33,739 bases of DNA. Source: a virus. Within the stretch, counting starts at the first letter, position 1, and each line of letters begins with the position of its first letter. The stretch lies in IMG/VR virus record IMGVR_UViG_3300044644_000063, positions 1 through 33,739 of that record; one strand, 5' to 3'. The translations under genes were made by a program, and so were the position numbers. Under the pieces are notes generated by a model. That model was not told the origin of the DNA and made no database searches. It was given only the letters and a program-made list of their open reading frames with translations. Positions 16,701-24,737 of this stretch are shown in pieces.

Positions 16701-19700
16701 GCAAGTAATCAGTCAAAAACTGACGTGCTTCGCCTGTAGATAAATCACCTTGCTCTTCAAAGTTATTGAATTTGCCAGACATGTCACGGTTAATTTTTTT
16801 CGCTCTATCAAGCTTGTTAAACAAACTGCGTGACGCATAGCTCTTGTCCTGCACTTTACGCGTAATGTTTCTCCAGCCTTCACGCGTAGTAAACATTTTA
16901 TAAAACGCTTCACGGTTAGCAGTTGGACTTTCTCTCTTACTTGGGTTGTATGAATCATCTTTGTTAGTCAACCCAGACTCACGAAACTCTGGTTCTTTTG
17001 GCGCTGTAAGAGGCGTAGGCGTAGGGGCGGCCTTCTTTGCAGAAAGACGGCTTAAGAAGATTGGCTCTGTGGGTTTAGCAAGAATTTCATTGAACGATGA
17101 AGAAATTTCCAGCAGGTAGTTGTATGGCGCGTCTTCACGCACTTTATTTTTGCGGAAGTAAACTTTACTCAGGCCAATAATTTCTGCAATAGTTCGAGCA
17201 AACTCGGACCACATACTCTTTGACTCTGGGAGGTTTGTAACCACCGCTCCTTTGGGTAATAACAGTCTTTCCATTGCGGTTGATTTTTTAGGCTGGAGCA
17301 AAGCCAAATCAATCTGCAACGTATCTTTAGTCAACGCATAGGCTAAAAATTCCATCAAACTGTAGCGAGGGTTACCTTCAGAGTCTTTGCCTACAACTTC
17401 ATAAGCTTCAGGATGTTTATCAGCGAGTCTTCCAGCAGTCTCATACATCAAATCATTAAGGTGCTCAACAGCCCTAATCTGCGCTTCAGTCAACTGCTTA
17501 AACTGTCGAGTGGTATAAAGATTAACAATCTTAGCCGTCGCAGCATGGACAATTTCATGCAGCACGGTAGAGGCAGTCATGCCTTGTGCTGTGACATAAA
17601 TAGTATCTGAAACAGGATCGTACTGCGCTAAGTCACCGTTGGACAAAGAATCAGCGTAGAAAATCTTTGTGTCCAGCTTCATCTGGAATAACGCCTGCGC
17701 AACTGATTTAAATATCTTGTCTCTTGCAGAGTTTACTTCGTACTTGTCTCTCAGGAACTGCAAGACGCCTTGTAGGTTGTTGCCCCTGATCATCTGGATT
17801 ATGTTGCTAGGCAGGTATGTGCCAGGCACGCCAGACGCTACAAGACGATTAAAGTCAGAACGCAACTTATCAAGTTCAGCCTTATTTTTCTCAGCTTCTT
17901 TTTGGACTTCTTCTTGGCGCTTCTTAATGTTGTCAAGTTCTCTTTGTTTCTGCACGCTAGACGCTTCGCTCTGTTCTATCTTCAGAGCCTCACCAGCTTT
18001 TGCAAACGCCATGTCTTGCTGCGCACCAGCAAGATTCATTGTGCGGCCCGTGCCTTTGCCTAACTCACCAAGAAATATGTCTTTTGCGTCTTGTGATAAA
18101 TCACCCCAACGTGGGAACTGAACGTTAAACAACTTAGAAGCAGCGGCTCGATTATCTTCGTAGTTTTTAATTGCTCGCTGGTCACCAGCACTTGTAGTGC
18201 CTTGCCCGTAACCTTTATCCCGGCCACCTGTTTCTTTTAAATAAGCAATCAAAGCTTGCGCGGCTTGACGATGCTCCGGTATGTTGCCGTAGCGAATATT
18301 CTCAAAGTAGACGTCTTTGTCTACTGAATCTAACTTGCGCCACTCTGGTAAATCAGGAAATTCTTCCCGCACTTTGTCGTAGTTGTCTCGGTTTTCTTGA
18401 GAAATAGAACCAGACTTTGTTGGCTCTAACCCAAGAGCTTCTTCGTCTTTCGTCAATTTTCGATCTTGCTCAGCGCGATATGTAGCTTCACCTTTGTCAA
18501 GAGACTCTTTATATGCGCGATCACGTTCTGCTTCGGCTTCGCTCTCGTACTTTTCGCCAAGCTTCATTGCCCCTTCTAGATCTTCGCCTTGATATGCAGG
18601 GGTTAGGTCTTGCTCAACCGCGCCAACTTCTTTGCCTTCACCTCTAATTCTTTTTACAGCGTCGGTAAATCTAGTGTCTCTCTTGGCGCTAAGCGTAGAA
18701 GGTTTAGTCAGCTCTAAGCCAAGGCTTTCTTCTAAAATGTTGAGGCCTTTATAAGCCGCAGCAATTTTATTTTGAGGCGCGCCATCAGCTTCTAACTCGT
18801 AGATATCATTTTGACGAGTCAATATTTGGTCTTGAAGATCAGGCGATAGATCGCCAAGGCTTACTGTTCCGGCTGCGGGTGCTTCTTGTCTTTGCGTTTT
18901 TGTTTGCTTGGCTTGAGAGGTCGTAGCGCCACTTGTGGTTCCTTGAAGTGCAAAATTTTTAATAGCTGCAAGCGTAGCTGGTCCGTCGCCAAACTCCTCT
19001 ACAACGTTTACAAATGAATTACCTGTCTTAAGTCTTTCAGAAGCAAGCTCATATGTAGTCGCAAACGTAAAGACTTCATTAGCTAGCCCAGATGAAGCAG
19101 GGAACAACGAAAGAACTTGCTCGACAGTAGAACCTTGATTAAGGTTATCAATGATTACGCTTTGCGCTCCGGCATTTAGTGCAGGGGGCTGTTGCTTTGC
19201 TCCATCCAAATCTGGCCTAGCATCTGTTCTAGTAGATACCACTCCACGGGATTCAGATCCAGTAGCTCCTGTGGCGGTCTGGCTTTGGTCGGTGAGTGCA
19301 GCCACTCCAGGGCCTGCTCCACCTGCTTGTGTGTCAATTCCTGTAGCATCAGGTGCTCCTTGTTGTCCAAGATGCGCTTTCACTGCCGCAACTGAGCGAC
19401 TCAAATAACCCTCTCCTTTTTCTGGAGGAGTAATTCCAAGCTTATTCATTAGCTTGTTTACTTGCATTGTGTTCGGCTTTTGAGTGCCAGCATCCAACGC
19501 TTCTATGTAATCAGCCGCGTCCTCAATAGTGTCTAAAGCTACGCCTGATGTTTTAGCTTTCTTAGTCTCAGCGGCGGGAGCGGGAGTCTCAGTAACTTCA
19601 GGAGCAGCAACGTCAGCAACAAGAGGCTTACCTGCCGCATCAGAAGCGGGCATCAATAGATCAGCACTCTCTTGACTGAAGCCTACGCCAGCACGTTGTG

Positions 19701-20808
19701 CTTCTTCTTTGTCAGTGGTGAACTGACCAGCAATGTTGCCACCTCTAGTAGCATCTTCAGCCAACTCACGCCTAGCTTTAGCCGCTTCGCGTCCACCTGT
19801 TGCAGCGCCCATGCCAAGACCAGCAAGACCTTCTAACGTACCTTGGCCTACCACACCACGCATCGTAGGAACATCAAGCCCTTCACGCTGCAGTGCAATA
19901 TTTTGTGCTAACTGTTCTTGAGCACCTTGAGGGAATTCAGTAGCAAGCTCTTTACCAGCGGTGATAGCGCCTTGCTTTATCACGCCACGTTCAGCGGCAA
20001 GGGCAGTTTCCCTTGCAGCGCTTTGTTTGACAGCCGCTTTGGTAGCTTCTTTAGTTGCAATGCCTTTAGCAAGCTGACGAGCAAGGGCTGGTTCAACGCC
20101 GGTCGAAGCACCAACAGTACCCAGAGCAGAGCCCATCAAGATTTGGTCTAAGTTTTGGCCGCGATACTCTTGCGCAAGAACTGCGCGAGCTTCAATCTCC
20201 TTGGGAGACATGTTTGTATTTTCTGCAAGTGCTTGTTTGGTAGCTTCGTAAATAGCCCCCTTGACAGTACCCGCACCCATTACTGCACCCGTCAAAGCAC
20301 TAACACCTAAACCAACTAAAGCAGGGGCGCTAGCAAGAGTAGCCGCCAAACCTGCGGCAATAGCGGGAGCGCTAGTACCAAGCGCATTGGCAAGCATATC
20401 TACAGGGGCAACGGAGAACGCTTTGGCTCCAGCTACGACTTGATCAAGAACGCCCTTATCTTCTGCATCTTTCATGATGCGGGCGATTTCTTTGCTGTCC
20501 TTTTTAGACTGTGCGCTATACAGACTAGCAATATAGTCTTCTACGCCACGCAGGTTTTTACCTACATCATTGTCTGCGCCAAAGGCGTCAGCAACCATGC
20601 GGACACCAGTTACTACGCCAGAGCCAACCTTGAGTGGTATGTCGGCAGTTTGACGCAAGAGCGGAACCATCTCCTTTTCTTCCACAGGGACAGGAGCCGT
20701 AGTTTTAGGCGCTTCTTTGGGCTTTACATCAAACTGATCAAAGAAGTTTCCGGATGGCTCTTTTTCTTTTTCACTAACAGTATCAAACTGGTCGAAAAAA
20801 TTAGCCAT
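13735..20808 (-). CDS. Giant polyvalent-type virion protein with metallopeptidase motif (2357 aa)
   Basis: A 2357-residue multi-domain protein of the sort phages package and eject into the host. The N-terminus carries NFFDQFD twice (residues 3-9 and 21-27). Residues 130-345 are Ala/Gly-rich and partly membrane-like. A long disordered region follows (about 370-660), then a coiled coil near 951-990. VLHEIVH with H1084, E1085 and H1088, plus E1153 in MEFLAYAL, makes a zinc metallopeptidase likely. The C-terminal half, including FVRDTLTNAW near 1750 and a hydrophobic segment at about 1998-2021, resembles the large polyvalent-protein associated domains. It starts one base after the upstream gene. 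Function as an ejected internal protein is inferred. Confidence 0.88.
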   Translation of the reverse strand: MANFFDQFDTVSEKEKEPSGNFFDQFDVKPKEAPKTTAPVPVEEKEMVPLLRQTADIPLKVGSGVVTGVRMVADAFGADNDVGKNLRGVEDYIASLYSAQSKKDSKEIARIMKDAEDKGVLDQVVAGAKAFSVAPVDMLANALGTSAPAIAAGLAATLASAPALVGLGVSALTGAVMGAGTVKGAIYEATKQALAENTNMSPKEIEARAVLAQEYRGQNLDQILMGSALGTVGASTGVEPALARQLAKGIATKEATKAAVKQSAARETALAAERGVIKQGAITAGKELATEFPQGAQEQLAQNIALQREGLDVPTMRGVVGQGTLEGLAGLGMGAATGGREAAKARRELAEDATRGGNIAGQFTTDKEEAQRAGVGFSQESADLLMPASDAAGKPLVADVAAPEVTETPAPAAETKKAKTSGVALDTIEDAADYIEALDAGTQKPNTMQVNKLMNKLGITPPEKGEGYLSRSVAAVKAHLGQQGAPDATGIDTQAGGAGPGVAALTDQSQTATGATGSESRGVVSTRTDARPDLDGAKQQPPALNAGAQSVIIDNLNQGSTVEQVLSLFPASSGLANEVFTFATTYELASERLKTGNSFVNVVEEFGDGPATLAAIKNFALQGTTSGATTSQAKQTKTQRQEAPAAGTVSLGDLSPDLQDQILTRQNDIYELEADGAPQNKIAAAYKGLNILEESLGLELTKPSTLSAKRDTRFTDAVKRIRGEGKEVGAVEQDLTPAYQGEDLEGAMKLGEKYESEAEAERDRAYKESLDKGEATYRAEQDRKLTKDEEALGLEPTKSGSISQENRDNYDKVREEFPDLPEWRKLDSVDKDVYFENIRYGNIPEHRQAAQALIAYLKETGGRDKGYGQGTTSAGDQRAIKNYEDNRAAASKLFNVQFPRWGDLSQDAKDIFLGELGKGTGRTMNLAGAQQDMAFAKAGEALKIEQSEASSVQKQRELDNIKKRQEEVQKEAEKNKAELDKLRSDFNRLVASGVPGTYLPSNIIQMIRGNNLQGVLQFLRDKYEVNSARDKIFKSVAQALFQMKLDTKIFYADSLSNGDLAQYDPVSDTIYVTAQGMTASTVLHEIVHAATAKIVNLYTTRQFKQLTEAQIRAVEHLNDLMYETAGRLADKHPEAYEVVGKDSEGNPRYSLMEFLAYALTKDTLQIDLALLQPKKSTAMERLLLPKGAVVTNLPESKSMWSEFARTIAEIIGLSKVYFRKNKVREDAPYNYLLEISSSFNEILAKPTEPIFLSRLSAKKAAPTPTPLTAPKEPEFRESGLTNKDDSYNPSKRESPTANREAFYKMFTTREGWRNITRKVQDKSYASRSLFNKLDRAKKINRDMSGKFNNFEEQGDLSTGEARQFLTDYLQEPLDNVRQAFQEWIKLTDMKTDQALNQFHRIVEMFHEPERRNAKWVTSVPLSTVKNLIHNGKPISAAERRIAILGDQRTGAAGLIHKVDLTQQQRQALWQELSTLAKAPKDGGHADPLGDSPRITEKMRKRFEKPGSTYKGIDINKDAPIYNVLGIEQATVDKRMADYMDKSPEERAAIEKILTESKVLSSATAELNKIGNYWSSPVSNLVGMYDYQYYMPFKGLSKHSQSDELIDPDSHGKEMQEVEHSADGRFKTSDNPILQLINDAYRSAGRAGRRNYTQSIKNAVEDGSIPGKVVKNIKFEERNTIDMNQFKGGANIFHYNSDGSIDVIRISNPKILNALRYTFRDANPLLDYANAITGFFGAMHTRYNYNFAPLNFVRDTLTNAWTIGASRQMGPIAAAQYLGSVSAQIVKNGLGKAMHVALLEEKGDAASKKMLLDAAQDPFVRDMLEYLRFGGKTTYLQGFSLKSNLEQLSKNTIGRSRIVTNLEDAGKLIDTWNNMFEFTGRTAAYTIYKDRALAKNIKEGMSNTKGPQGQMSPAERAAAVEAAAFVKNLANFEKVGEIGRELGAAYMFIRPAATGAVRAIEAVMPAFTSEKIELNDLPPQIANDPAAKAAYIENFKTDRMYAQIMVGALTAAGMGLYFLSMLGAPDDEWGRNNTKTDNMEQWTRFARFHIPNNVSQQLGLGKDLVFQIPWGFGLGAFAATGAQFAGMLSGNVSIKEGLGNIAGTILLDSFLPLPISKIPITESPRNWLIDSITPSVFRPLVEFSMNMNGIGQTINSASQRRMGDAFTGSDRIPEIYKDAAKWWFRTTDGEGLLGVPGDLSPNSIYFLANSYLDGLSKIAEITYNWANLDKGEKEFTPKYDLPLFGSFFGAKTNVDSRQYGKVEKKIKEIDQRLYTMKKDDPGQYALYVAKNPLYPSVVDAYQAKQGELNKLREKATEIRIMKYISPKDRDQILKTITLQQNMLKYQMVEQFKVLGVEP
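19176..19349 (-). CDS. Overprinted small gene in the +1 frame of the giant protein (57 aa)
   Basis: ATG at 19349 to TAA at 19176-19178 gives 57 codons inside the polyvalent gene, shifted +1. AAGGAG (19361-19356) precedes the ATG by exactly six bases. The product looks like a real folded protein: amphipathic helices LTHKQVEQALEWL and NPVEWYLLEQMLGQIWMEQ joined by a Pro-rich turn, with three Trp and many Leu and Glu. The host protein over the same bases (about residues 487-544) is Gly/Ala/Thr/Asp-rich linker with many GGA codons, as expected when another frame is under selection. Codons are GC-rich (CTG, CAG, GAG, GTG), unlike neighbouring sequence. No family is recognised. Confidence 0.72.
   Translation of the reverse strand: MLQELTHKQVEQALEWLHSPTKARPPQELLDLNPVEWYLLEQMLGQIWMEQSNSPLH
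19356..19361 (-). promoter_or_regulatory. Shine-Dalgarno sequence of the overprinted gene
   Basis: The - strand reads AAGGAG followed by CACCTG and then ATG, a six-base spacing. Such a match inside another gene's frame is the main evidence deciding the start of the 57-codon gene. An upstream TTG at 19370 in the same frame has no comparable site. Confidence 0.75.
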
Positions 20809-20809
20809 C

Positions 20810-23800
20810 TTATTTCCCTAGATATTCATTTGCCGCGCCGGGCCCAAATTTAGCATCAAATGCCGCTGCCTGTGTAGGATTTGCTTTTAAAGCCGAGATA
20901 TGCGCGGCTGTTGGAGCAGAGAATTCACCAGAAATTGGACCTGCGCTAGGCGCAGCGGCGGGAGCAGGGGCAGGGGCGGGGGCAGCATTTGACTTAGTAT
21001 AGTCTTTAAGCGCTTCTGGGTTAATGCGCACTCGTTTATATGCTAAATCAGTATCTCTAGCCGCGTCTTCCTTTTGCTTGTTCCAAATCGCTTCTTGATC
21101 CGCAATTCTTTTCTTAGCCGCTTCATAAGCTGGCACAAACGTAGGATTCATTTTGCCGTCGTTCTGCTTTGCGTTCATTTCCATTGTTTTAACTGTCTCG
21201 TAATCTGGAACAAGTAGTTTCATTTGATCAGTAATCTTAGCAATCACACGCTGTTCTTGATTTGCCGCAGTTTGATATTGGCTAAAAGCCTTGCTATCGT
21301 TTGCAGTTTCGCGGTTAGCTAGACGGTCAAGGCGGGAAGTGTTGGCCCGTAGCTGTTCACTACGGAACTGCATATCAGCGCTATACTTGGAAGCCGCAGC
21401 GGAAGACGCATCGCTCTCACGACGTGATTGATAGTCAATAAACTTAATGTTTAGAGCCTTCATATCTTCAGCGGCTTTGAGTTTAAGCGCCATAGCTGCA
21501 TCAACTTCACCGCGCTTCTCAAGGCGTGTAGCGTTATCCAAATCAGCGATAGACTTGTCAATCTCACGGCGCGCTTTCTTCTGTTCTCTCTCATCAGCAA
21601 CGATGTTAGGCACAGTTTTCTGTAGCGCGTTCAAGCCAGCAACAAGTACTGGGCCGGGAGTTGATCCCCACGATGCAAAGAACTCAGCTAAACGCATGTA
21701 TTTTTGGCGATCTTTTTCATCAGCCATATTAGCTTTTTCAGCCATCATCTCAGCACGTTGTTTCTGTTGACCTTCCGATGCGTCTGCTACACCAGCTTCA
21801 CGCATTGCTGCTTGACGCTCTGCCATAAAAGTAGACAGCGGAGCATTCATACGCTTCTCTGCATCCGCGTACTCAGCTTTCATAAAGGCAGGTATATCAG
21901 GCGCTTGCTGCATGGCACGCCCAGCTTGAGGAACAACAGGGACAGGCGTTGCTGGTTGAGCAGTTGCGCCCATGATACCGCCGGGAGGGGGAGTTGTCGA
22001 AGGAGGCATAGCAAGACGTTCTTGCATACCAATCTTGGCTTCGTCCTCGCCGCCTTCTTCGTTAGCGCCGCCGCCTGTAGCAAAAGCAACAATACCGCCG
22101 GGAGCATAGCTAGGCATCTGAGGTTGAGCAGCTTGATACTGCACACCCATAGGACCCGTGCCTTGTGGCTTATTACCCATCTGACGCTCACGAAGCAGAC
22201 GTTGCGCCATTTTACGAATAGATGGGCTAGAAGATTCTTTAGCTTGTGTTGCCAAACCTTTCTCGTCCATACTCTCAAGCTGCTCTTCAACTTCACCGCC
22301 CATGTCATAAGACATGATGCCGCCTTTGGCGTAGCCTTTAACTTCACCACCAGCAGCGCCGCGAGGAGCCATAGCATTATATATAGATGCACCCGCACCA
22401 ATCGTTCCAACTGCCGTAGATAGTGGGTTAGGCGACGCAGCGTACTGATTCGTCGTAGACGCTTGCATTGGCAGACCACGAAGCATGTTAGACATTGTGC
22501 CCAACTGCATGAGTGGGTATTGCTGGGCATTGGCGTAGTCAAGCATAGACTGATTAATCTTGGCTTGCTCCAGAGCCTGCTGTTGCGCGCCTGCCGTGCC
22601 TTGCGCGCCATAGATACCAAGTTGGTTAGCCTGTTGTTGACCAAGCATACTAGTAAGGTTAGCCGCAGATTGGTTAGTTAGTCCGTAACCAGCCTGTGCG
22701 CCTTGTACCCCCTGCAAGCCCATACCAGCGCCCTGCATACCTTGAGCAGTGCCTTGTAATCCGAGCTGTGCGCCCTGAACTCCAAGTTGACCAGCATTTG
22801 TAGCCGCGCCAACACCTTGTAGTCCCATACCAGCGCCTTGCATACCTTGAGCCGTACCAGCCAACTGACGATCAATACCTTGCAAGCCCATGCCAGCACC
22901 TTGAATGCCGGTCTGATATGCTTGATTAGCGGCATTGACACCTTGCAATCCTGTCTGAGCACCCTGCATGCCGAGGCCATACATTGCACCAGCTTGACCA
23001 ACACCAGCCAACGCACCTTGTTGACCTTGCAATGCTGTACCAAGACCAGACAAACCTAACTGACCACCTTGCAATGCAGTGCCCAAACCTTGCTGAGCGC
23101 TAGACAGCCCTTGAAGATTAAGGTTAGCGCCAAACTGCTGTTGAGCTTGTGCCTGTTGATAAGCTTGTTGAAGCGCCTGCGCGGTATTAGCGTTCTTCAT
23201 TGTGGCTAGATTACGCTGAGCTTCGGCGTTCTCAATAGCCTGACGTGATCCACCAAACGCACCTGACCGAGCGGCTTGCGCACCGCGCACATTACCTGCA
23301 ATATCAGCTTGGCGCTGCATCTCTCTGTTTTGGACATCTAATACATTTTGTGTGTAAGGGCTCATCAGCGCTTGAGTTACACGGGGGTCAGTTGCCATTT
23401 GCGCATATTGCGCTCCAGCGCCAGCTTGTTGACGAGCTAAAGCTTGAGACTGACCAGCAATACCTTCACCCATGCCTTGGGCGCGAAGAGCCATCTGACC
23501 AATATCAGCAGCGCCTTGTCCATAACCTAAAGCTGTATTAGCTAACTGCGCGGCTTGTTCACCATACCCAGCGCCTGTTGTTCCATAGCCCATAGCAGGG
23601 GTAGCCAAACCTGCGGCCTGCTGTCCGTAGCCAGCGCCCATACCGCCATATTGTGCGCCTCCAGCAATACCTAATTCTTGCCCCCGTTGGCCAGCCGCAG
23701 CACCTTGAGCGCCGTACATATTAGCTAAACCAGCTTGCTGCTTTGCTAACGCTTGCGTTTCTGCAGCGGACTTCAATCCAAACGCTTGACCTGCTTGACC

Positions 23801-24331
23801 AGCCGCAGCGCCCTGCGCGCCATAACCAAGAGCAGCTTCAGCAGAACTTAGACCGCCTCTACCAGCAGCTTCAGCGCCAAGCTGAGCCATTCTGTATTGT
23901 TCTGTAGGTAGTTGCATGCCAGCAATGCCGCGTTGGGCCGCTGTTTGCATGGGAGAAAAACCTGCTATTGCTTTACTAGGATCATAAGAGATCTGATTGC
24001 CTTGGGCGTCGTACGTACCGCCGTACGCTTGATATGGTTTAAAGCCCGTAAGTTCTGTATATCCGGGAACAGCCGCACTACCGGCTGTAAGTTGATTTCC
24101 TTGATCGTCGTAAGTTGCCGCAACCGCAGGAGTACCACCTACTTCTTGAGTATTAAACAACTGCTTTTGAGTTGCGCCAAGCATCGACTCAACGTATGGC
24201 TGAGCATATGAGGGAATGTTTGTGTTTTGAACAGTCGATGTAGTTTGAGTTGGGCCGCCGCCACCGCCACCCATAAATAGATTACGAGTACCGTCTTTGT
24301 TATAGCCGTAAAATTTGCTAGGGACGATCAT
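20810..24331 (-). CDS. Glycine/glutamine-rich heptad-repeat virion protein (1173 aa)
   Basis: The N-terminus has a GGGGGG run. Residues about 150-600 are low complexity with small residues and Gln in seven-residue steps (such as GAGMGLQ, GTAQGMQ, GAQLGLQ). Around 660-760 are glycine motifs YAKGGIM and YAPGGIV, shared with the 674-aa neighbour. A charged helical region follows (about 790-1090). The end, ALKANPTQAAAFDAKFGPG, resembles the C-terminal motif of large phage internal or tail proteins. No catalytic motif is visible. It is probably a structural or ejected protein working with the giant neighbour, which starts one base downstream. The ATG overlaps the GNAT stop (ATGA). Confidence 0.82.
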   Translation of the reverse strand: MIVPSKFYGYNKDGTRNLFMGGGGGGPTQTTSTVQNTNIPSYAQPYVESMLGATQKQLFNTQEVGGTPAVAATYDDQGNQLTAGSAAVPGYTELTGFKPYQAYGGTYDAQGNQISYDPSKAIAGFSPMQTAAQRGIAGMQLPTEQYRMAQLGAEAAGRGGLSSAEAALGYGAQGAAAGQAGQAFGLKSAAETQALAKQQAGLANMYGAQGAAAGQRGQELGIAGGAQYGGMGAGYGQQAAGLATPAMGYGTTGAGYGEQAAQLANTALGYGQGAADIGQMALRAQGMGEGIAGQSQALARQQAGAGAQYAQMATDPRVTQALMSPYTQNVLDVQNREMQRQADIAGNVRGAQAARSGAFGGSRQAIENAEAQRNLATMKNANTAQALQQAYQQAQAQQQFGANLNLQGLSSAQQGLGTALQGGQLGLSGLGTALQGQQGALAGVGQAGAMYGLGMQGAQTGLQGVNAANQAYQTGIQGAGMGLQGIDRQLAGTAQGMQGAGMGLQGVGAATNAGQLGVQGAQLGLQGTAQGMQGAGMGLQGVQGAQAGYGLTNQSAANLTSMLGQQQANQLGIYGAQGTAGAQQQALEQAKINQSMLDYANAQQYPLMQLGTMSNMLRGLPMQASTTNQYAASPNPLSTAVGTIGAGASIYNAMAPRGAAGGEVKGYAKGGIMSYDMGGEVEEQLESMDEKGLATQAKESSSPSIRKMAQRLLRERQMGNKPQGTGPMGVQYQAAQPQMPSYAPGGIVAFATGGGANEEGGEDEAKIGMQERLAMPPSTTPPPGGIMGATAQPATPVPVVPQAGRAMQQAPDIPAFMKAEYADAEKRMNAPLSTFMAERQAAMREAGVADASEGQQKQRAEMMAEKANMADEKDRQKYMRLAEFFASWGSTPGPVLVAGLNALQKTVPNIVADEREQKKARREIDKSIADLDNATRLEKRGEVDAAMALKLKAAEDMKALNIKFIDYQSRRESDASSAAASKYSADMQFRSEQLRANTSRLDRLANRETANDSKAFSQYQTAANQEQRVIAKITDQMKLLVPDYETVKTMEMNAKQNDGKMNPTFVPAYEAAKKRIADQEAIWNKQKEDAARDTDLAYKRVRINPEALKDYTKSNAAPAPAPAPAAAPSAGPISGEFSAPTAAHISALKANPTQAAAFDAKFGPGAANEYLGK
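22672..23115 (-). repeat. In-frame 21-bp (seven-residue) repeat array
   Basis: About 20 consecutive degenerate heptads of the form G-x-x-x-G-L/M/V-Q are encoded here. The clearest larger unit is 105 bp: GTAQGMQGAGMGLQGV occurs at residues 492-507 and again at 527-542, exactly five heptads apart. A related 63-bp unit lies upstream at about 23520-23641 (GAGYGxQAAxLAxxAxGYG twice). The repeats are coding and expected to vary in number by slippage or recombination. Confidence 0.8.
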
Positions 24332-24735
24332 AATTTAATCCTCATTACTTGATGGGTGACTTCTAACCCAAACTTCTCGTACATATTAACCAAAGAACCC
24401 CTAGCCCACACCTGCGCTTTTGTGGCCCCATGGAGTTTCATCCATTTATACATCTCTTCAATAACATGTGGGCGCATAATTCCTTTGCCACCCATTAAGT
24501 TACCGTGTCCAATTCTTTCACGCGGGTAGTCAATAAAGTCTACTGCCGCCGCACCTGTTATGCCTTCTCCCGGCTCATCCCACACTACCAAGTAAGTACG
24601 TCCTGTACGTACCGCATACTCAACCTGTTCAATAGTTATTTCATTAGGGTCAAGATCAATTGCTTTTTGCAAAAGGGGTGCGGCAATAGGCCATACTTGT
24701 GGTAACTCATTAGGGCTGATTTGGTAAAAGGGCAT
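24328..24735 (-). CDS. GNAT-like acetyltransferase fold protein (135 aa)
   Basis: The 135-residue product has the order expected of a small GNAT: helical start, TYLVVWDEPGEGITGAAAVD hairpin, a central GHGNLMGGKG turn near the usual acetyl-CoA loop, then AQVWARGSLVNMYEKFGLE and a final strand, VTHQVMRIKL. The Q/RxxGxG/A signature is not clear, so catalysis is uncertain. GNAT-like proteins occur in phage structural operons, where a role in virion modification or assembly is possible. It starts two bases after the 674-aa gene and overlaps the next by ATGA. Confidence 0.72.
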   Translation of the reverse strand: MPFYQISPNELPQVWPIAAPLLQKAIDLDPNEITIEQVEYAVRTGRTYLVVWDEPGEGITGAAAVDFIDYPRERIGHGNLMGGKGIMRPHVIEEMYKWMKLHGATKAQVWARGSLVNMYEKFGLEVTHQVMRIKL

Positions 24736-24737
24736 GT

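Noticed and set aside
19151-19408. + strand ORFs opposite the overprinted gene (85 and 67 codons)
   Set aside because: Cys/Pro/Ser-rich antisense shadows without ribosome sites. Their openness follows from the GC-rich codons of the - strand gene.
21880-22644. Long out-of-frame ORF (254 codons) on the - strand inside the repeat-rich gene, and a 239-codon + strand ORF at 21704-22423
   Set aside because: Products are rich in Leu, Arg, Cys and His with no coherent fold or ribosome site. Repetitive GC-rich sequence simply lacks stops in other frames.
22672-23115. Regularly spaced repeats that might suggest a CRISPR array
   Set aside because: The period is 21 bp, the repeats are degenerate and translate in frame into heptads. 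There are no distinct spacers.
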